From: Schistocerca nitens
Lineage: Eukaryota > Arthropoda > Insecta > Orthoptera > Acrididae
Assembly (NCBI RefSeq): GCF_023898315.1
Contig: NC_064614.1
Location: forward strand, 498,744,109-498,808,108
DNA length: 64,000 nt
Reading direction: 5' to 3'
Shown here: positions 1 to 11,457 of the stretch, in pieces
How the letters are laid out: the number at the start of each line of letters is the position of its first letter
Position numbering within the stretch: the stretch's first letter is position 1
The notes under the pieces: generated by a model
The model's input: only the letters and a program-made list of their open reading frames with translations
Told to the model about the DNA's origin: nothing
Database searches by the model: none
Program-made: the position numbers and the translations under genes

Positions 1-164
1 GGACCACACCTATTGTTCCAATCATTATTTGTAGTGAGCCACATTATTCTGTATTGTAATTTCTATTATTTTTCCCTTAGAAACTGTTACTTTGACGATT
101 TCCGAATCCTCCATTACCATTCTATCCCTGTGGAGACACATATGGATGCCAGTAGTAAGGCGAG

Positions 165-335
165 GGGAATATCAGAACAATTGTTAGTGCAGGTTGCCTA
201 CATTAAGGAGCCAACCTATTGTTCTCTTTTGATTGACAACTCCTTAACCTATTGTTCTGTTAAGACGATTATAACTCCCTGGGTATAATACATCCTTTTG
301 ATTGACAAGTTATTACACAGTTGTTTGGTTAAGTG
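165..335 (+). repeat. Dispersed repeat C, partial copy
   Basis: This AT-rich stretch contains repeated CCTATTGTTCT and TTTTGATTGACA motifs. The same sequence, diverged, occurs in inverted orientation at about 19265-19420. Its continuation there (19090-19260) matches 57630-57790 on the plus strand. No coding capacity is visible. It may be part of a decayed LTR element, because the 19.4-kb copy directly abuts a gag-like fragment. Confidence 0.5.
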
Positions 336-363
336 GTTTTCGATGTCATCCCTACCCCTCCTA

Positions 364-685
364 GGCAACGGCCTTGCCGCAGTGGATACACCGGTTCCCG
401 TGAGATCACCGAAGTTAAGCGCTGGCAGGCGTGGTCGGCACCTGGATGGGTGACCATCCGGGCTGCCATGTGCTGTTGCCATTTTTCGGGGTGCACTCAG
501 CCTCGTGATGCCAATTGACAAGCTACTCGACCGAATAGTAGCAGCTTCGGTCAAGAATACCATCACATTGACCGGGAGAGCGGTGTGCTGACCCCACGCC
601 CCTCCTATCCGCATGCTCCACTGGGGATGACGCGGCGGTCGGATGGTCTCGGTAGGCCACTCGCGGCCTGGTGACGGAGTGCCTG
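364..685 (+). mobile_element. 5S rRNA-derived SINE with target-site duplication
   Basis: The first about 120 bases (364-482) resemble a eukaryotic 5S rRNA gene. They carry the conserved ATCACCGAAGTTAAGC block and the TGGATGGGTGACC block that correspond to the internal pol III control region. A non-5S body of about 200 bases follows, containing GACCGGGAGAGCGGTGTGCT. A 9-bp direct repeat CCCCTCCTA flanks the unit at 355-363 and 686-694. The 5S-like head, unrelated body and duplication fit a SINE3-type retroposon. It is not a working 5S gene, because the 5S part has several substitutions and runs straight into the body without a T-run terminator. Confidence 0.8.
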
Positions 686-694
686 CCCCTCCTA

Positions 695-3600
695 ACCTCT
701 CAGAAACTGGCACCACTTCTGATATCAATTCACTAGCCCTCCCCTTCTCCCATATTGTGACGTAATCCAAGATGGCGTCTGGGGACAATTGGTGGAAACT
801 GAACTCAGTGTGTGTCTAGATGCTGGACTAAGAGGACAGATGTTATTGATTACTGCATTCAGTGGATGAGATGTCTGTGCCGGAGAAGTATGAGTTTAAC
901 AGTCATTAGCTTAATAATGTATCTGAGAACTGTGTCGATTGCAATGATATTTGGTGAAAACAGACGTGCTTCATCAAATAATGAAGATGCACTAGGATGA
1001 GGCTAAGCTACACTTCTCAACTCATGGTGATAACTGCGTGTGCTATAACTGTAGATTATTCAATAAAAATCCAGTCAGCCTTCCAAAGGGCAAGAGGCAA
1101 GACGTTCACTCTGGTGCGCATGCTCCTTGTCCCCAGGAGCCACACAGTAGCCACGCAGTAGCCGCAGAACTGGCTGTGTACTTCCTGTAGCATTGGAAAT
1201 ACCTACAGGCTTCCTCCTTACCATCCCTGGTGCACGGATGCCCTTTGCTGTTGAACACGAATTGCTTTGGGAGTTACCAGAATACATATATAACTTGAAG
1301 ATGTCACAGGAACTAAACGTACCACTGCACAAAGAGAGAGAGTGAGCTTTGCAGATGATGCTAGAATATTTAAACAATATGCGGTGCAATTACATGCACG
1401 TTTTATTCGGAGGAGTACCACCACCACCACCACCACTGTAATACATGGACTCTAAAAAAAACCAAAAAAGAAATAGCGGGACACGCTTGTGACACCATCC
1501 CTGAGACACTTTGCGCGCTTTTGTGAGAAATGCCCTTGTCTTTGAGCACAATCTGCTTCAGGAGTTATTAAATCCAATTGAAGGTGTCTCTAAATCCACT
1601 TTCAAAAAGATCACTGAACAGTAGCTTTTCTCAGTTTTATTGAGTGTACGGCCATTCTTGAACACTGACACTAAAAAGATCGTGGCATGCAGCACAGGCT
1701 TCTTGAGGAGGCCTAAATTCAATGGAATGTGTCTCTGAATAAACTTCCAAAAGAGATCGTTGCACAGTAGTTTGCATCAGTTTTGCGATGTGTATCACAA
1801 CGCTCGAACATGGGCAAGATCCTGAAACCTGCAGTATCTGATTTTACACACTAAAACGACGATATTTGGAATTCGAAATAAATATCTCTGTAACTCGAAA
1901 CAGGACGCTCATCACTTTTCGAGTTTTAGCTGCCTGTTTGAAAGCACTGCCAGAGGAAGAAAAATTTTTGAGCCCTACAGCTGCTGTGGTGTTCATCACT
2001 TTCCTGAAACAATGAGTGAGCTTAGTTTTATATTCGCTGCTGCTGGAGTCAGAGACATTATTTTCTTCTCTTCTCGAAGCACATACTGGTGTCTATGCAC
2101 AGACGGGAAAATCAGAACAATTACACGAACAGAATTCGAAGCACTGTCCTTCAGAAGATAAAAATGGCTGGAATTTTCGGTGAATTTCCGATGTCCTACA
2201 GTTGCTGGTCTGGAGGATGGTCTGCTAGGACTTGAACAAAGAAGACAACACGTGACTCTCAGACATCACAGAAATTTCTCTAGATACATTGTCCCCATCT
2301 TATTAGAACCACTCTGTAGGCACTCCTATGCTCGGCAGAAAGGATTCACGGAACTTCTTGTGAATGAAGAATTCTGATTGGTTCTTACCAAATTTACCCA
2401 CCAAACTGCTGCTGCCAGTATGTGGACACCGTCCGTCATTTTTTGCAGACAGACAAATTACAAGACTTTCGGTGGTAAAACTATTTTGTGAAAAAGACTA
2501 AACCCTGCAAAAGTGGTCTACAGATCATGAAATATGGAAACTACCACCAAAGACATTTCCTCAATTACACTGCTCTGCTACTGTCGAAGAAAGTGAAACT
2601 GATCTCCAACTGGGGTAAATCACCAAATACATATACCTGTAGTAAACACAATTCGTATCTTGTACCATACAAATTCATCTCTGTTGTATCCGGCATATAG
2701 CTGTTGACCACTCGTACATATACTGCGAAGACATACAGATCCCCAAAAAACCTAAGAACATTCACTGTTATAGTCCTCACAGCACCAGATATTTCCCACA
2801 AGGGCGGTCAGTCATCCACCACGAGGAACGGTCACGAGTCAACTGCCCTAGCACATGTTGCCCTGAAACGCGACCAGAGCGCCCTCGGCAGACTGCAGCT
2901 CCGAACTGGTGTACAAATAGTGGGCTGGTTTCCCTGGCACAAAGGCGTTAATGTTTCAAGTCTCAACCTGCTTGCTTGTTTGATACCATATTTTCTACAG
3001 CCACCTCCAAACTTTGGGATTACAAGAACACACCTATTTCCACATGGTTTGCCAGAATATCACACCATTTATGCGATAGTTCTCGATATCACGCAAATAG
3101 CAGTTTCCTATCGATTCCTTGCACAGTATAATCCCGAAGATAAAGAGTAGAAATTATAGCTCTAGAAACCCAAAACTTTAGTGAAGTGCACTGAGGTGGG
3201 ACGTCCAACAAATCACTGAATAACGAGAACTTATCTCATCTGCGAAGATCTTTACATAAAATCTCGAAAATAGAGAATACTGATTCTTCGACTCGTATTT
3301 TTTTTAACGACTACCAATGTCGGTGATATAACAGATACCAAATCATCCTTCTACTAAGGTATTCCTCATGCACAGAGAACCAGCGAACGAGCTTCCATCT
3401 GCCTTTCACCATCTAGATGCAAACAGCACACTCCATAATCGATGTTGTCTCAACCAAATAAAGACAGGAAATATGCAGAAGCAGTCAACTGGACAACTTA
3501 AATGGAAGGGAATAAATGTCCAGTGGAAACACACGCCCGTATTGAACGTTCTGAAATTTCCACAGAGAACACACATGATCACGAAGGATTTCCAACACAT

Positions 3601-4287
3601 ACTGAGTATTAGTTCGTTGTTTAGCCATCTAGGGGGCTACACAGTTAGGTCAACTACATTCCTGTACCTCAGCTGATCCTCCCATTCGGAAGGCTCCCAA
3701 TGTAAGCTGGAAATGTCAATCGTTCTGGCCACAGGCCACTGCCACCATATACTCCTCACACATCAGGCAGAATTGTCCTAGGAAACCAACCACATACATA
3801 TTACCACTGTACTTACAATTAAATATTACGATTGCAGCCTCAATCTGATGACATTCAACAAAGAGCAAAGTATCAGAAATATTCCCTCCTGATGGCTGTG
3901 CCTCTGGATATATAAATATCTGTACCATTTTTATTACTGGATATAATTTTCCGCATAAAGAAGTATTTCATCCCTTCTGCAGCTAACGTAATTTTTCACA
4001 TCAAATCGTGAAATCCATACCTCCGCTTACGACACGACATAACCATTTTCTTTGAACTTGTCGGAATGTTGACCACAGTACACACACTTTATAAGCCTGT
4101 TGATCACAGCGAATCTATCACACATCCCCTGCCAAGAATAATACTTCACCAAAAAGTGAATGCTTGTGATACCACACAATACGAGAGAAAATCCGCGATG
4201 GAAGGATATGTCTCAATTTTTTTGTGATTGCTACCACTGTGCCTTAGGAAGACAGACATAATCGTCTTACAAGTCACCAGATGTTAA
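695..4287. other. Non-coding stretch without recognisable gene
   Basis: No convincing coding region was found on either strand. A short (ACC)n microsatellite lies at 1417-1436. The motif AAACCCTGCAAAAGTGGTCT at about 2502-2521 also begins repeat A at 10650 and is inverted at about 16140-16160, so at least part of the stretch is dispersed repeat. The longest open frame (2704-3150, 148 codons) shows no recognisable domain and is probably chance. Confidence 0.5.
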
Positions 4288-5277
4288 AAACACGATCGCA
4301 ACGACTAAGTTACTGTTGCCCTCCATAAAAAGTGGTCTTCGTTCTACATGTGCACGCAAGCATCACTAACGACATCCATGTTGAAAACTATATAAATCGA
4401 GGTATGTAATTGCTTCCAAATGAAGTGGTTTTCAAATGGCTCTGAGCACGATGGGACTTAACTTCGGAGGTCATCAGTCCCCTAGAACTTAGAACTACTT
4501 ACACCTAACTAACCTAAGGACATCACACACCTCCATGCCCGAGGAAGGATGCGAACCTGCGACCGTAGCGGTAGCGCGGTTCCAGAATGTAGCGCCTAGA
4601 ACCGCTCCGCCACCGCATCCGGCGAAGTGGTCTTCCACACAAATACCACGACACTGAATTTAGAAGATGATTGCAGGGTGTGTATTAACGGAGCGAAAAT
4701 GCTGATGCATGTCGCCAGTGATGTAAGCTCGTAATGAAATCACCGAATTTAGAACGCGATTCGTCTAAGGAATGTGGTATGACGTCGGTTTTTGTAACTC
4801 CGTCATGCCACCACCAGATATTTCTTCAATATTTGTAATGCAGTCTATCCCGATGAAATGTCACAGGTTCTGCGATATATCTACTGGATTATAGGCAGCA
4901 GAGATCAATGGTTGATTGAGAATGGTCACATACAGTAGATGATGTGCTATGCGATGAATAACTTAAAAGGAATACTTCGCTAGACTGATGTCATAAGAAA
5001 TGTCCACTGGCTTTTCATATCTGTAGTGTTGTGATTTCTGGTAGAAATGCTGTCTGCAATTTGGAATCAGGTCATTCCCTTCAACAACATACCTGTGTTA
5101 GATCGCAGGAGGTGTCTTTTAATGATTACAACCACTAGTCAATCATATTCGTGGCACTCTCATGCCTAGAAATGACAGACCTTTTTAGAACCTATCTGCT
5201 ACACTAAAACTCCAACATGGTTTTAGATGGTCCCTCTACATCTTGCAACTGTTCCTCAGGCTCTCTCTACCACCCGT
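4288..5277 (+). repeat. Dispersed repeat B, copy 1, left part
   Basis: Bases 4288-4380 and 5048-5277 align by eye with 13728-13830 and 13830-14066. The stretch between them is absent from the second copy and includes a SINE at 4430-4623. The repeat is interrupted at 5278 by LINE copy A and resumes at about 7526. No coding region is evident. The family is unknown to me. Confidence 0.6.
4430..4623 (-). mobile_element. tRNA-derived SINE (minus strand)
   Basis: Read on the minus strand, this has a tRNA-like head with box A (TGGCGGAGCGG, degenerate) and box B (GGTTCGCATCC). The conserved body and the tail ending in CAGAGCCATTTGAA-type sequence follow. Direct repeats GAAGTGGT at 4422-4429 and 4624-4631 mark the target duplication. 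This is the commonest short repeat in the window. Confidence 0.85.
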
Positions 5278-7525
5278 TGTTGTTGTTGTTGTGGTCTTCA
5301 GTCCTGAGACTGGTTTGATGCAGCTCTCCATGCTACTCTATCCTGTGCAAGCTTCTTCATCTCCCAGTACCTACTGCAACCTAGATCCTTCTGAATCTGC
5401 TTGGTGTATTCATCTCTTGGTCTCCCTCTACGATTTTTAGCCTCCACGCTGCCCTCCAACACTAAATTGGTGATCCCTTGATGCCTCAGAACATGTCCTA
5501 CCAACCGATCCCTTCTTCTAGTCAAGTTGTGCCACAAACTTCTCTTCTCCCCAATCCTTTTCAACACCTCCTCATTAGTTATGTGATCTCCCAATCTAAT
5601 CTTCAGCATTCTTCTGTAGCACCACATTTCGAAAGCTTCTATTCTCTTCTTGTCTAAACTATTTATCGTCCATGTTTCACTTCCATACCTGACTACACTC
5701 CATATATATAGTTTCAGAAACGACTTCCTAACACTTAAATCAATACTCGATGTTAACAAATTTCTCTTCTTCAGAAACGCTTTCCTTCCCATTGCCAGTC
5801 TACATTTAACATCCTCTCTACTTCGACCATCATCAGTTATTTTGCTCCCCAAATACTTTAAGTGTCTCATTTCCTAATCTAATACCCTCAACATCACCCG
5901 ACTTAATTCGACTACATTCCATGATCCTCGTTTTGCTTTTGTTGATGTTCATCTCATATCCTCCCTTCAAGACACCATCCATTCCGTTCAACTGCTCTTC
6001 CAAGTCCTTTGCTGTCTCTGACAGAATTACAATGTCATCGGCGAACCTCAAAGTTTTTATTTCTTCTCCATGGATTTTAATACCTACTCCGAATTTTTCT
6101 TTTGTTACCTTCACTGCTTGCTCAATATACAGATTTAATAACATCGGGGAGAGGCTACAATCCTGCCTCACTCACTTCCCAGCCACTGCTTCCCTTTCAT
6201 GTCCCTCAACTCTTATAACTGCCATTTGGTTTCTGTACAAATTGTAAATAGCCTTTCACTCCCTACATTTTACTCCTGCCACCTTCAGAATTTGAAAGAG
6301 AGTATTCCAGTCAACATTGTCAAAAGCTTTCTCTAAGTCTACAAATGCTAGAAATGTAGGTTTACCTTTCCTTAATCTATTTTATAAGATAAGTCGTAGG
6401 GTCAGTATTACCTCACGTGTTCCAACATTTCTGCGGAATCCAAACTGATCTTCGCCGAGTTAGGCTTCTACCAGCTTTTCCATTCGTCTGTAAAGAATTC
6501 TCGTTAATATTTTGCAGCGGTGACTTATTAAACTGATAGTTCGGTAATTTTCACATCTGTCAACACCTGCTTTCTTTGGGATTGGAATTATTATATTCTT
6601 CTTGAAGTCTGAGGGTATTTCGCCTGTCTCATACATCTTGCTCACCAGATGGTAGAGTTTTGTCAGGACTGGCTCTCCCAAGGCCATCAGTAGTTCTAAT
6701 GGAATGTTGTCTACTCCGGGGGCCTTGTTTCAACTCAGGTCTTTCAGTGCTCTGTCCAACTCTTCACGCAGTATCATATCTCCCATTTTATCTTCATCTA
6801 CATCCTCTTCCATTTCCATAATATTGTCCTCAAGTACATCGCCCTTGTATAGACCCTCTATATACTCCTTCCACCTTTCTGCTTTCCCTTCTTTGCTTAG
6901 AACTGGGTTCCCATCTGAGCTCTTGATATTCATACAAGTGGTTCTCTTTTCTCCAAAGGTCTCCTTAATTTTCCTGTAGGCAGTATCTATCTTACCCCTA
7001 GTGAGATAAGCCTCTACATCCTTACTTTTGTCCTCTAGCCATTCCTGCTTAGCCATTTCCTGTCGATCTCATTTTTGAGACGTTTGTATTCCTTTTTGCC
7101 TGCTTCATTTACTGCGTTTTTATATTTTCTCCTTTCATCAATTAAATTCAATATTTATTGTGTTACCCAAGGATTTCTACTAGCCCTCGTCTTTTTACCT
7201 ACTTGATCGTCTGCTGCCTTCACTACTTCATCCCCCAAAGCTACCCATTCTTCTTCTCGTGTATTTCTCCCCCCATTCCTGCCATTTGTTCCCTTACGCT
7301 CTCCCTGAAACTCTGTACAACCTCTGGTTTAGTCAGTTTATCCAGGTCCCATCTCCTTAAATTCCCACCTTTTTGCAGTTTCTTCAGTTTTAATCTACAG
7401 TTCATAACCAATAGATTGTGGTCAGAATACACATCTGCCCCTGGAAATGTCTTACAATTTAAAACCTGGTTTCCAAATCTCTGTCTTACCATTATATAAT
7501 CCATCTGATACCTTTTAGTATCTCA
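5278..7525 (-). mobile_element. RTE-like non-LTR retrotransposon, copy A (5' truncated)
   Basis: On the minus strand the sequence encodes, in broken frames, the end of the endonuclease (about 7504-7240), the linker, and a reverse transcriptase. The RT includes RFADDIVILSE (catalytic FADD, about 6050) and the C-terminal region ending RVAWRAASNQSQD at 5298. The 3' end is a short (CAA)n tail at 5278-5293, as RTE elements often have short tandem-repeat tails. The 5' end is truncated inside the endonuclease. Comparison with repeat B copy 2 (CCACCCTGCAGCTT at 14058-14071) places both junctions to the base or nearly so and shows no clear target duplication. The frames contain many stops and shifts, so the copy is dead. 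The RTE clade is inferred from the size and the endonuclease type. Confidence 0.85.
5298..7504 (-). pseudogene. Endonuclease-reverse transcriptase pseudogene (LINE copy A)
   Basis: Open segments at 7504-7241, 7056-6730, 6687-6460, 6171-5833 and 5870-5298 together follow the order endonuclease end, linker, RT fingers (PIPKKAGVDRCENYRTISLIS), RT palm (RQDCSLSPMLLNLYIEQ, then FADDIVI) and C-terminal domain (RGRPRDEYTKQIQKD). The catalytic FADD is present. Frameshifts and stops separate every segment, so no single protein can be made. In an active element this enzyme would nick target DNA and copy its own RNA there. Confidence 0.8.
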
Positions 7526-8354
7526 TGCAGCTTTATCCATGTGACCATCACAATTTAAGTCGGAACTGAGAATAAGTCAGAGAGCACTATATCTACCAGC
7601 TTCTGCAACCCATGTAGAAACAGAGTGAGCTGTATTAACGTGTCAGGACCATTTTTTGACCACTCAGTGAAAGATGGGAACATGTTCTTGTGGTTCAGGC
7701 AACCATATATGGCATGTAAGGCCAACACCAAACGAAGCTTTCTCCTACAACACAAGGTAGTAGAAAAGACAGTACATACATTTATGGGAGAAGGGTGACG
7801 ATATTGTTACTGCATTGCGATGTATTTCCATACTACATACAGATACTGTCCGAAGGAGATCAATAGCCCCCAGGTCGTATTCACATCTTTTGCCCAAACA
7901 TTCTCTCTATCATCGTTACATTGCACCATCCAACAGAGACAAAAACCACAAATATAAAAGCTCCGCTAACTTCATTCAACAGACAGAGGGGGTTCCTGTT
8001 TTGCTGTTTCATACATAATTTTTTTCTGCTGTAAGATGTCCAAGCAGTGTATAACTACAGCTTTGGACACAGCCATACATTTTGTTTTCTGTACCATGAC
8101 TTCGAGATCTGTGTCAGGTTCTAAACTGACATTAACATGTTTTGAACTAATGGCTCTAAAATAAAATTGGACGTCGGACACTGTAAATTATGCTGCTGCT
8201 CCTACAACACACATAGGATGACTGAAGTAAAACACAAAGGTGGTGCTTCTTATTGACAAAATTGTGGAAGACATAACAACGGATGGAAACTGAAAGAGTT
8301 TCGTGGCATTGTACAGCGTCTCCAAACAGCTGCCCAAAGATGATTGATGACCTC
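7526..8354 (+). repeat. Dispersed repeat B, copy 1, right part
   Basis: This continues the repeat interrupted by LINE copy A. The CAATTTAAGTCGGAACT block at about 7551 matches 14090. The block around GTGTCAGGTTCTAAACTGA at 8114 matches 14890, and 8200-8330 matches 63200-63350. No coding region is seen. It ends where a solo LTR is inserted. Confidence 0.65.
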
Positions 8355-8843
8355 TGTGGTGTCACCGCCAGACACCACACTTGCTAGGTGGTAGGTTAAA
8401 TCGGCCGCGGTCCATTAGTACATGTCGGACCCGCGTGTCGCCACTCTGTGATCGTAGACCGAGCGCCACCACAAGGCAGGTCTCGAGAGACTTACTAGCA
8501 CTCGCCCCAGTTGTACGACGACATTGCTAGCGACTACACGTACGAAGCCTTTCTCTCATTTGCCGAGAGACAGTTAGAATAGCCTTCAGCTAAGTTAATG
8601 GCTACGACCTAGCAAGGCGCCATTTGTACCATTGCATGTATCTCAAGATAGTCTCACTTGTATCATCAAGAATGCTGTATACCAAAGGACGATATAAAAG
8701 TTAAGTGTTCTAGTAGCTACGTTCTTTTCTTTATCACATTCATTACGAATCCTGTTCCAGACTTCGCGCCAGTCGGCGTGTGTGTACGTGTGCCCTTTCG
8801 GCTACCCGTCACTGTGGACTGGCTGCCTTGTCAGTCCACTACA
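8355..8843 (+). mobile_element. Solo LTR of an LTR retrotransposon
   Basis: The 489-bp unit begins TGTGGTGTCACCGCC and ends CCACTACA (TG...CA). A perfect 5-bp duplication ACCTC flanks it at 8350-8354 and 8844-8848. No internal retrotransposon sequence or second LTR is present, so this is the product of recombination between two LTRs. It contains a TATAAAAG-like box at about 8693. Confidence 0.85.
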
Positions 8844-9134
8844 ACCTCCTCATTTAAACTCACCTTAACAGTGACAGGGTAGCACATGGCTCGGTTTCCA
8901 TTTTGATAGATTAGTCATATTGCAGTCATGTACATGATCACTGTTTCGGTGCTAGCCATCCCTGGAAGGAGTTGCCCTCCACCAAGACTCTTTCTCCATC
9001 TCAAATAAGTTATGTCAGTCAATCATTATGTTCATTATGTTGTAATCAACAGCATACCAGTGGACGGATGGGATGGAGAAGACACTGTCGATGAACTGTA
9101 ACATCAAAGTTGATAGTGCAATCAATTTTAGCAG

Positions 9135-9318
9135 CAATGTGGGGTAGCCTTGCCATAGTTCGTGCGGCTCACCCCAGTCAGAGGTTCGAGTCCTCCCTCG
9201 GCCGTGGATGTGTGTGTTGTCCTTAGCGTAAGTTAGTTTAAGTTAGATTAAGTAGTGTGTAAGCCTGGGAACCGATGACCTCAGCAGTTTTGTCCCATAA
9301 GAACTTACCACCAATTTC
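9135..9318 (+). mobile_element. tRNA-derived SINE, divergent subfamily
   Basis: Box B (GGTTCGAGTCC) at about 9182 is followed by CTCGGCCGTGGATGTGTGTG and a body related to, but distinct from, the common SINE: it reads GTAAGTTAGTTTAAGTTAGA and ends in ACCACCAATTTCC. The head is shortened and box A is weak. A 12-bp duplication CAATTTTAGCAG flanks it at 9123-9134 and 9319-9330, so this subfamily also inserted by target-primed retroposition. Confidence 0.85.
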
Positions 9319-9330
9319 CAATTTTAGCAG

Positions 9331-10635
9331 TTTTGCCAGTTTTTTCTGTAATTTCAACACCAACCAGTGACATGGCAGCATGTGTCATAGGTTCCATATC
9401 ATCGCTAAACCATCCCTCACTAATTTGTGAGTAGCATTTTAGTGTAGATAGATGACTGTCAAGTACGTCCATTCATTGTTAATTCTCGAACGTATATACC
9501 ATAGGATATCAGATAGTGATCTACATATTTGCAGCAATTTGACTATAGTACGTAATTTATGATCACGATTGCCCAACTTTCCCTATATGGATGGGAGTCA
9601 CAGAGTAGTCTCGCATTCTTAGGATGAAATTAGAGATTCAAAGACCTCCTCTCATTGTCTTGGACCAACCCTCCCTGCAACTCTGTCACTGATTTGTCAG
9701 CTGACTAGAAGTAGACCAGTGCATTCCACGTCTCATGAAGGAGCATAGTGAGCCAAGTACATAACTGCTGTTCTGCATATATCTTGCTCATGGCACTCTT
9801 CCAAGTGTACAAGATTTCTCTAGATACGTGCATGTCGAGAGCGTTAGCACCTCTTATCGGTGTATATCAGGTATAAAAGTGTTGTGGTGATATAACAGAC
9901 GGTTGAGAAAAAGAAGGAACGTGTTGTTTCTATGCATGATGGAGCTCCAGACAGGTGGAGTCTGAAACATTTTACGTAAGTCAACTGCGCTATCAATTCT
10001 GAAGTATTGTTCTAGTGTATGGGGTCAGTACCAAGAAGTTATTGGTAAGCGAGGATATAAACACATGCACACCAATGCAGGACATATATGTCCAACATCT
10101 GACATACATCCACCCTGCGAGATTTCTACCCCACTCACAATGGTGACATACTTTAAGAAGATAAAACTACTTCCTTAAAACATCGATTCTGTGTATACGT
10201 GCACAGTAGAACTTTCCAGAGATGTATCTCGCCCACTGTTCACATCCGATCATGATTCAGAAATTATACTATGCTCGAATCAGTCCTATAAAACGAATGA
10301 TCCTTAGCAACGTAATAGAGTTACAATATTTAAGTTGTTAAAAGCACAGTGTTCGAAGAGGTAGCTATATCTAGTGGCAAAAGAATAATACTACACCACA
10401 AAAAGGAGGAGGAACATGGTGAACAGTGTGAAAAAGTTCGGAATACAAAATTGTCCGAAAGTTTCGGAAATGAAGTGATAGCGCGGCCTCCAGGCAGATG
10501 AGAGGAAACGCAGATCACAGCAAACTAACCCACTGAAGATGCCTTACAGCAAGAGAAAGGAGAAACGCATCTGGGAAAAATAAGTAACCAGAAAAGGCAA
10601 TTTTACTTACAAAACAAGTATATAGCTTTCATATT
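9331..10635. other. Non-coding stretch with one reverse transcriptase scrap
   Basis: No intact gene is seen. A short plus-strand frame near 9996-10056 reads LKYCSSVWGQYQE, which resembles the C-terminal region of CR1/Jockey-type reverse transcriptases (EYCSSVWDPYQ type). The similarity is short and the rest is decayed, so only a fossil fragment can be claimed. Confidence 0.4.
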
Positions 10636-10965
10636 GCACTGATAGTTAAACCCTGCAAAAGTGGTCTACAGATCATGAATGGAATGAAGTACGATATAGT
10701 AGCCGCTGTTTGGGGTCTCTCGTGCTTGTCTCTATCGTCAGGGCACCGCAACGAAGGTCAAAACCGCCGTGTCCTAATTACAGATCACGTAACGAAATAC
10801 CACCGACCACGGGCCACATATTGGCCTTCTTTGATTTTGCGGTCCCCAAACAAAACATCAAGTGGTGGCATTCTGTTGATTGGGAAATTCCAGACTCGCT
10901 TCCTGTCTCTGTCTTTCGCAAGAGGCCAATTACCCCAGGCAGATTAGTAAGAAAATCAGCAAATG
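10636..10965 (+). repeat. Dispersed repeat A, partial copy
   Basis: It starts with CACTGATAGTTAAACCCTGC and continues through a block matching the reverse complement of 15850-16165 and also 58588-58830. The open frames across it are not conserved between copies, which argues against a protein. It is a dispersed repeat of unknown class, at least 650 bp long in the other two copies. Confidence 0.6.
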
Positions 10966-11083
10966 GGGGGAAAAATGTATAAAGTTTTGAAACTTCGGAA
11001 AAATACTTATATGGGGTTTAGTAATAAGAAATAGAAAAGTTCCCCTTTTATCCCCTCCAAAAATTCAATTTGTACCATATTTT

Positions 11084-11280
11084 GCCGGCTGCTGTGGCCG
11101 AGCGGCTCTAGGCGCTTCAGTCCGGAACCGATCTGCTCCTATGGTCTCAGGTTCGAATCCTGCCTCGGGCATGGATGTGTGTGATGTCCTTAGGTTAGTT
11201 AGGTTTAAGTAGTTCTAAGTCTATGGGACTGATGACGTCAGATATTAAGTCCCATAGTGCTCAGAGCCATTTAACCATTT
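11084..11280 (+). mobile_element. tRNA-derived SINE
   Basis: Box A (TGTGGCCGAGCGG) at about 11092 and box B (GGTTCGAATCC) at about 11151 are intact. The standard body and the CAGAGCCATTTAACCATTT tail follow. I could not find a clear target duplication, which may have decayed. Confidence 0.8.
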
Positions 11281-11457
11281 AATCACTATTGTCGCTGCCA
11301 TTTCTTCCTACCCAGTGTTCAGTTCAGTTGAGTTAATGTTGTGAACTGTCAAAGTCGCGCCAAAAGTTCTGTTTTTGTGACAATACTTATCAGTTTTTGG
11401 TGTTATGAAACGCTTCTTCCTAGTGTCATTTCCTTTTTCTGGACTGAGAAAACAATA

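Noticed and set aside
364-482. Functional 5S rRNA gene
   Set aside because: Several substitutions, no T-run terminator, fused to a SINE body and flanked by a target duplication.
249-788. 179-codon minus-strand open frame
   Set aside because: It lies across the 5S-derived SINE and has no domain; a shadow of GC-rich repeat sequence.
1417-1436. (ACC)n as the tail of a LINE
   Set aside because: No LINE coding or 3' UTR sequence adjoins it on either strand.
2704-3150. 148-codon plus-strand open frame
   Set aside because: No recognisable domain, no conserved copy in the window and no gene context.
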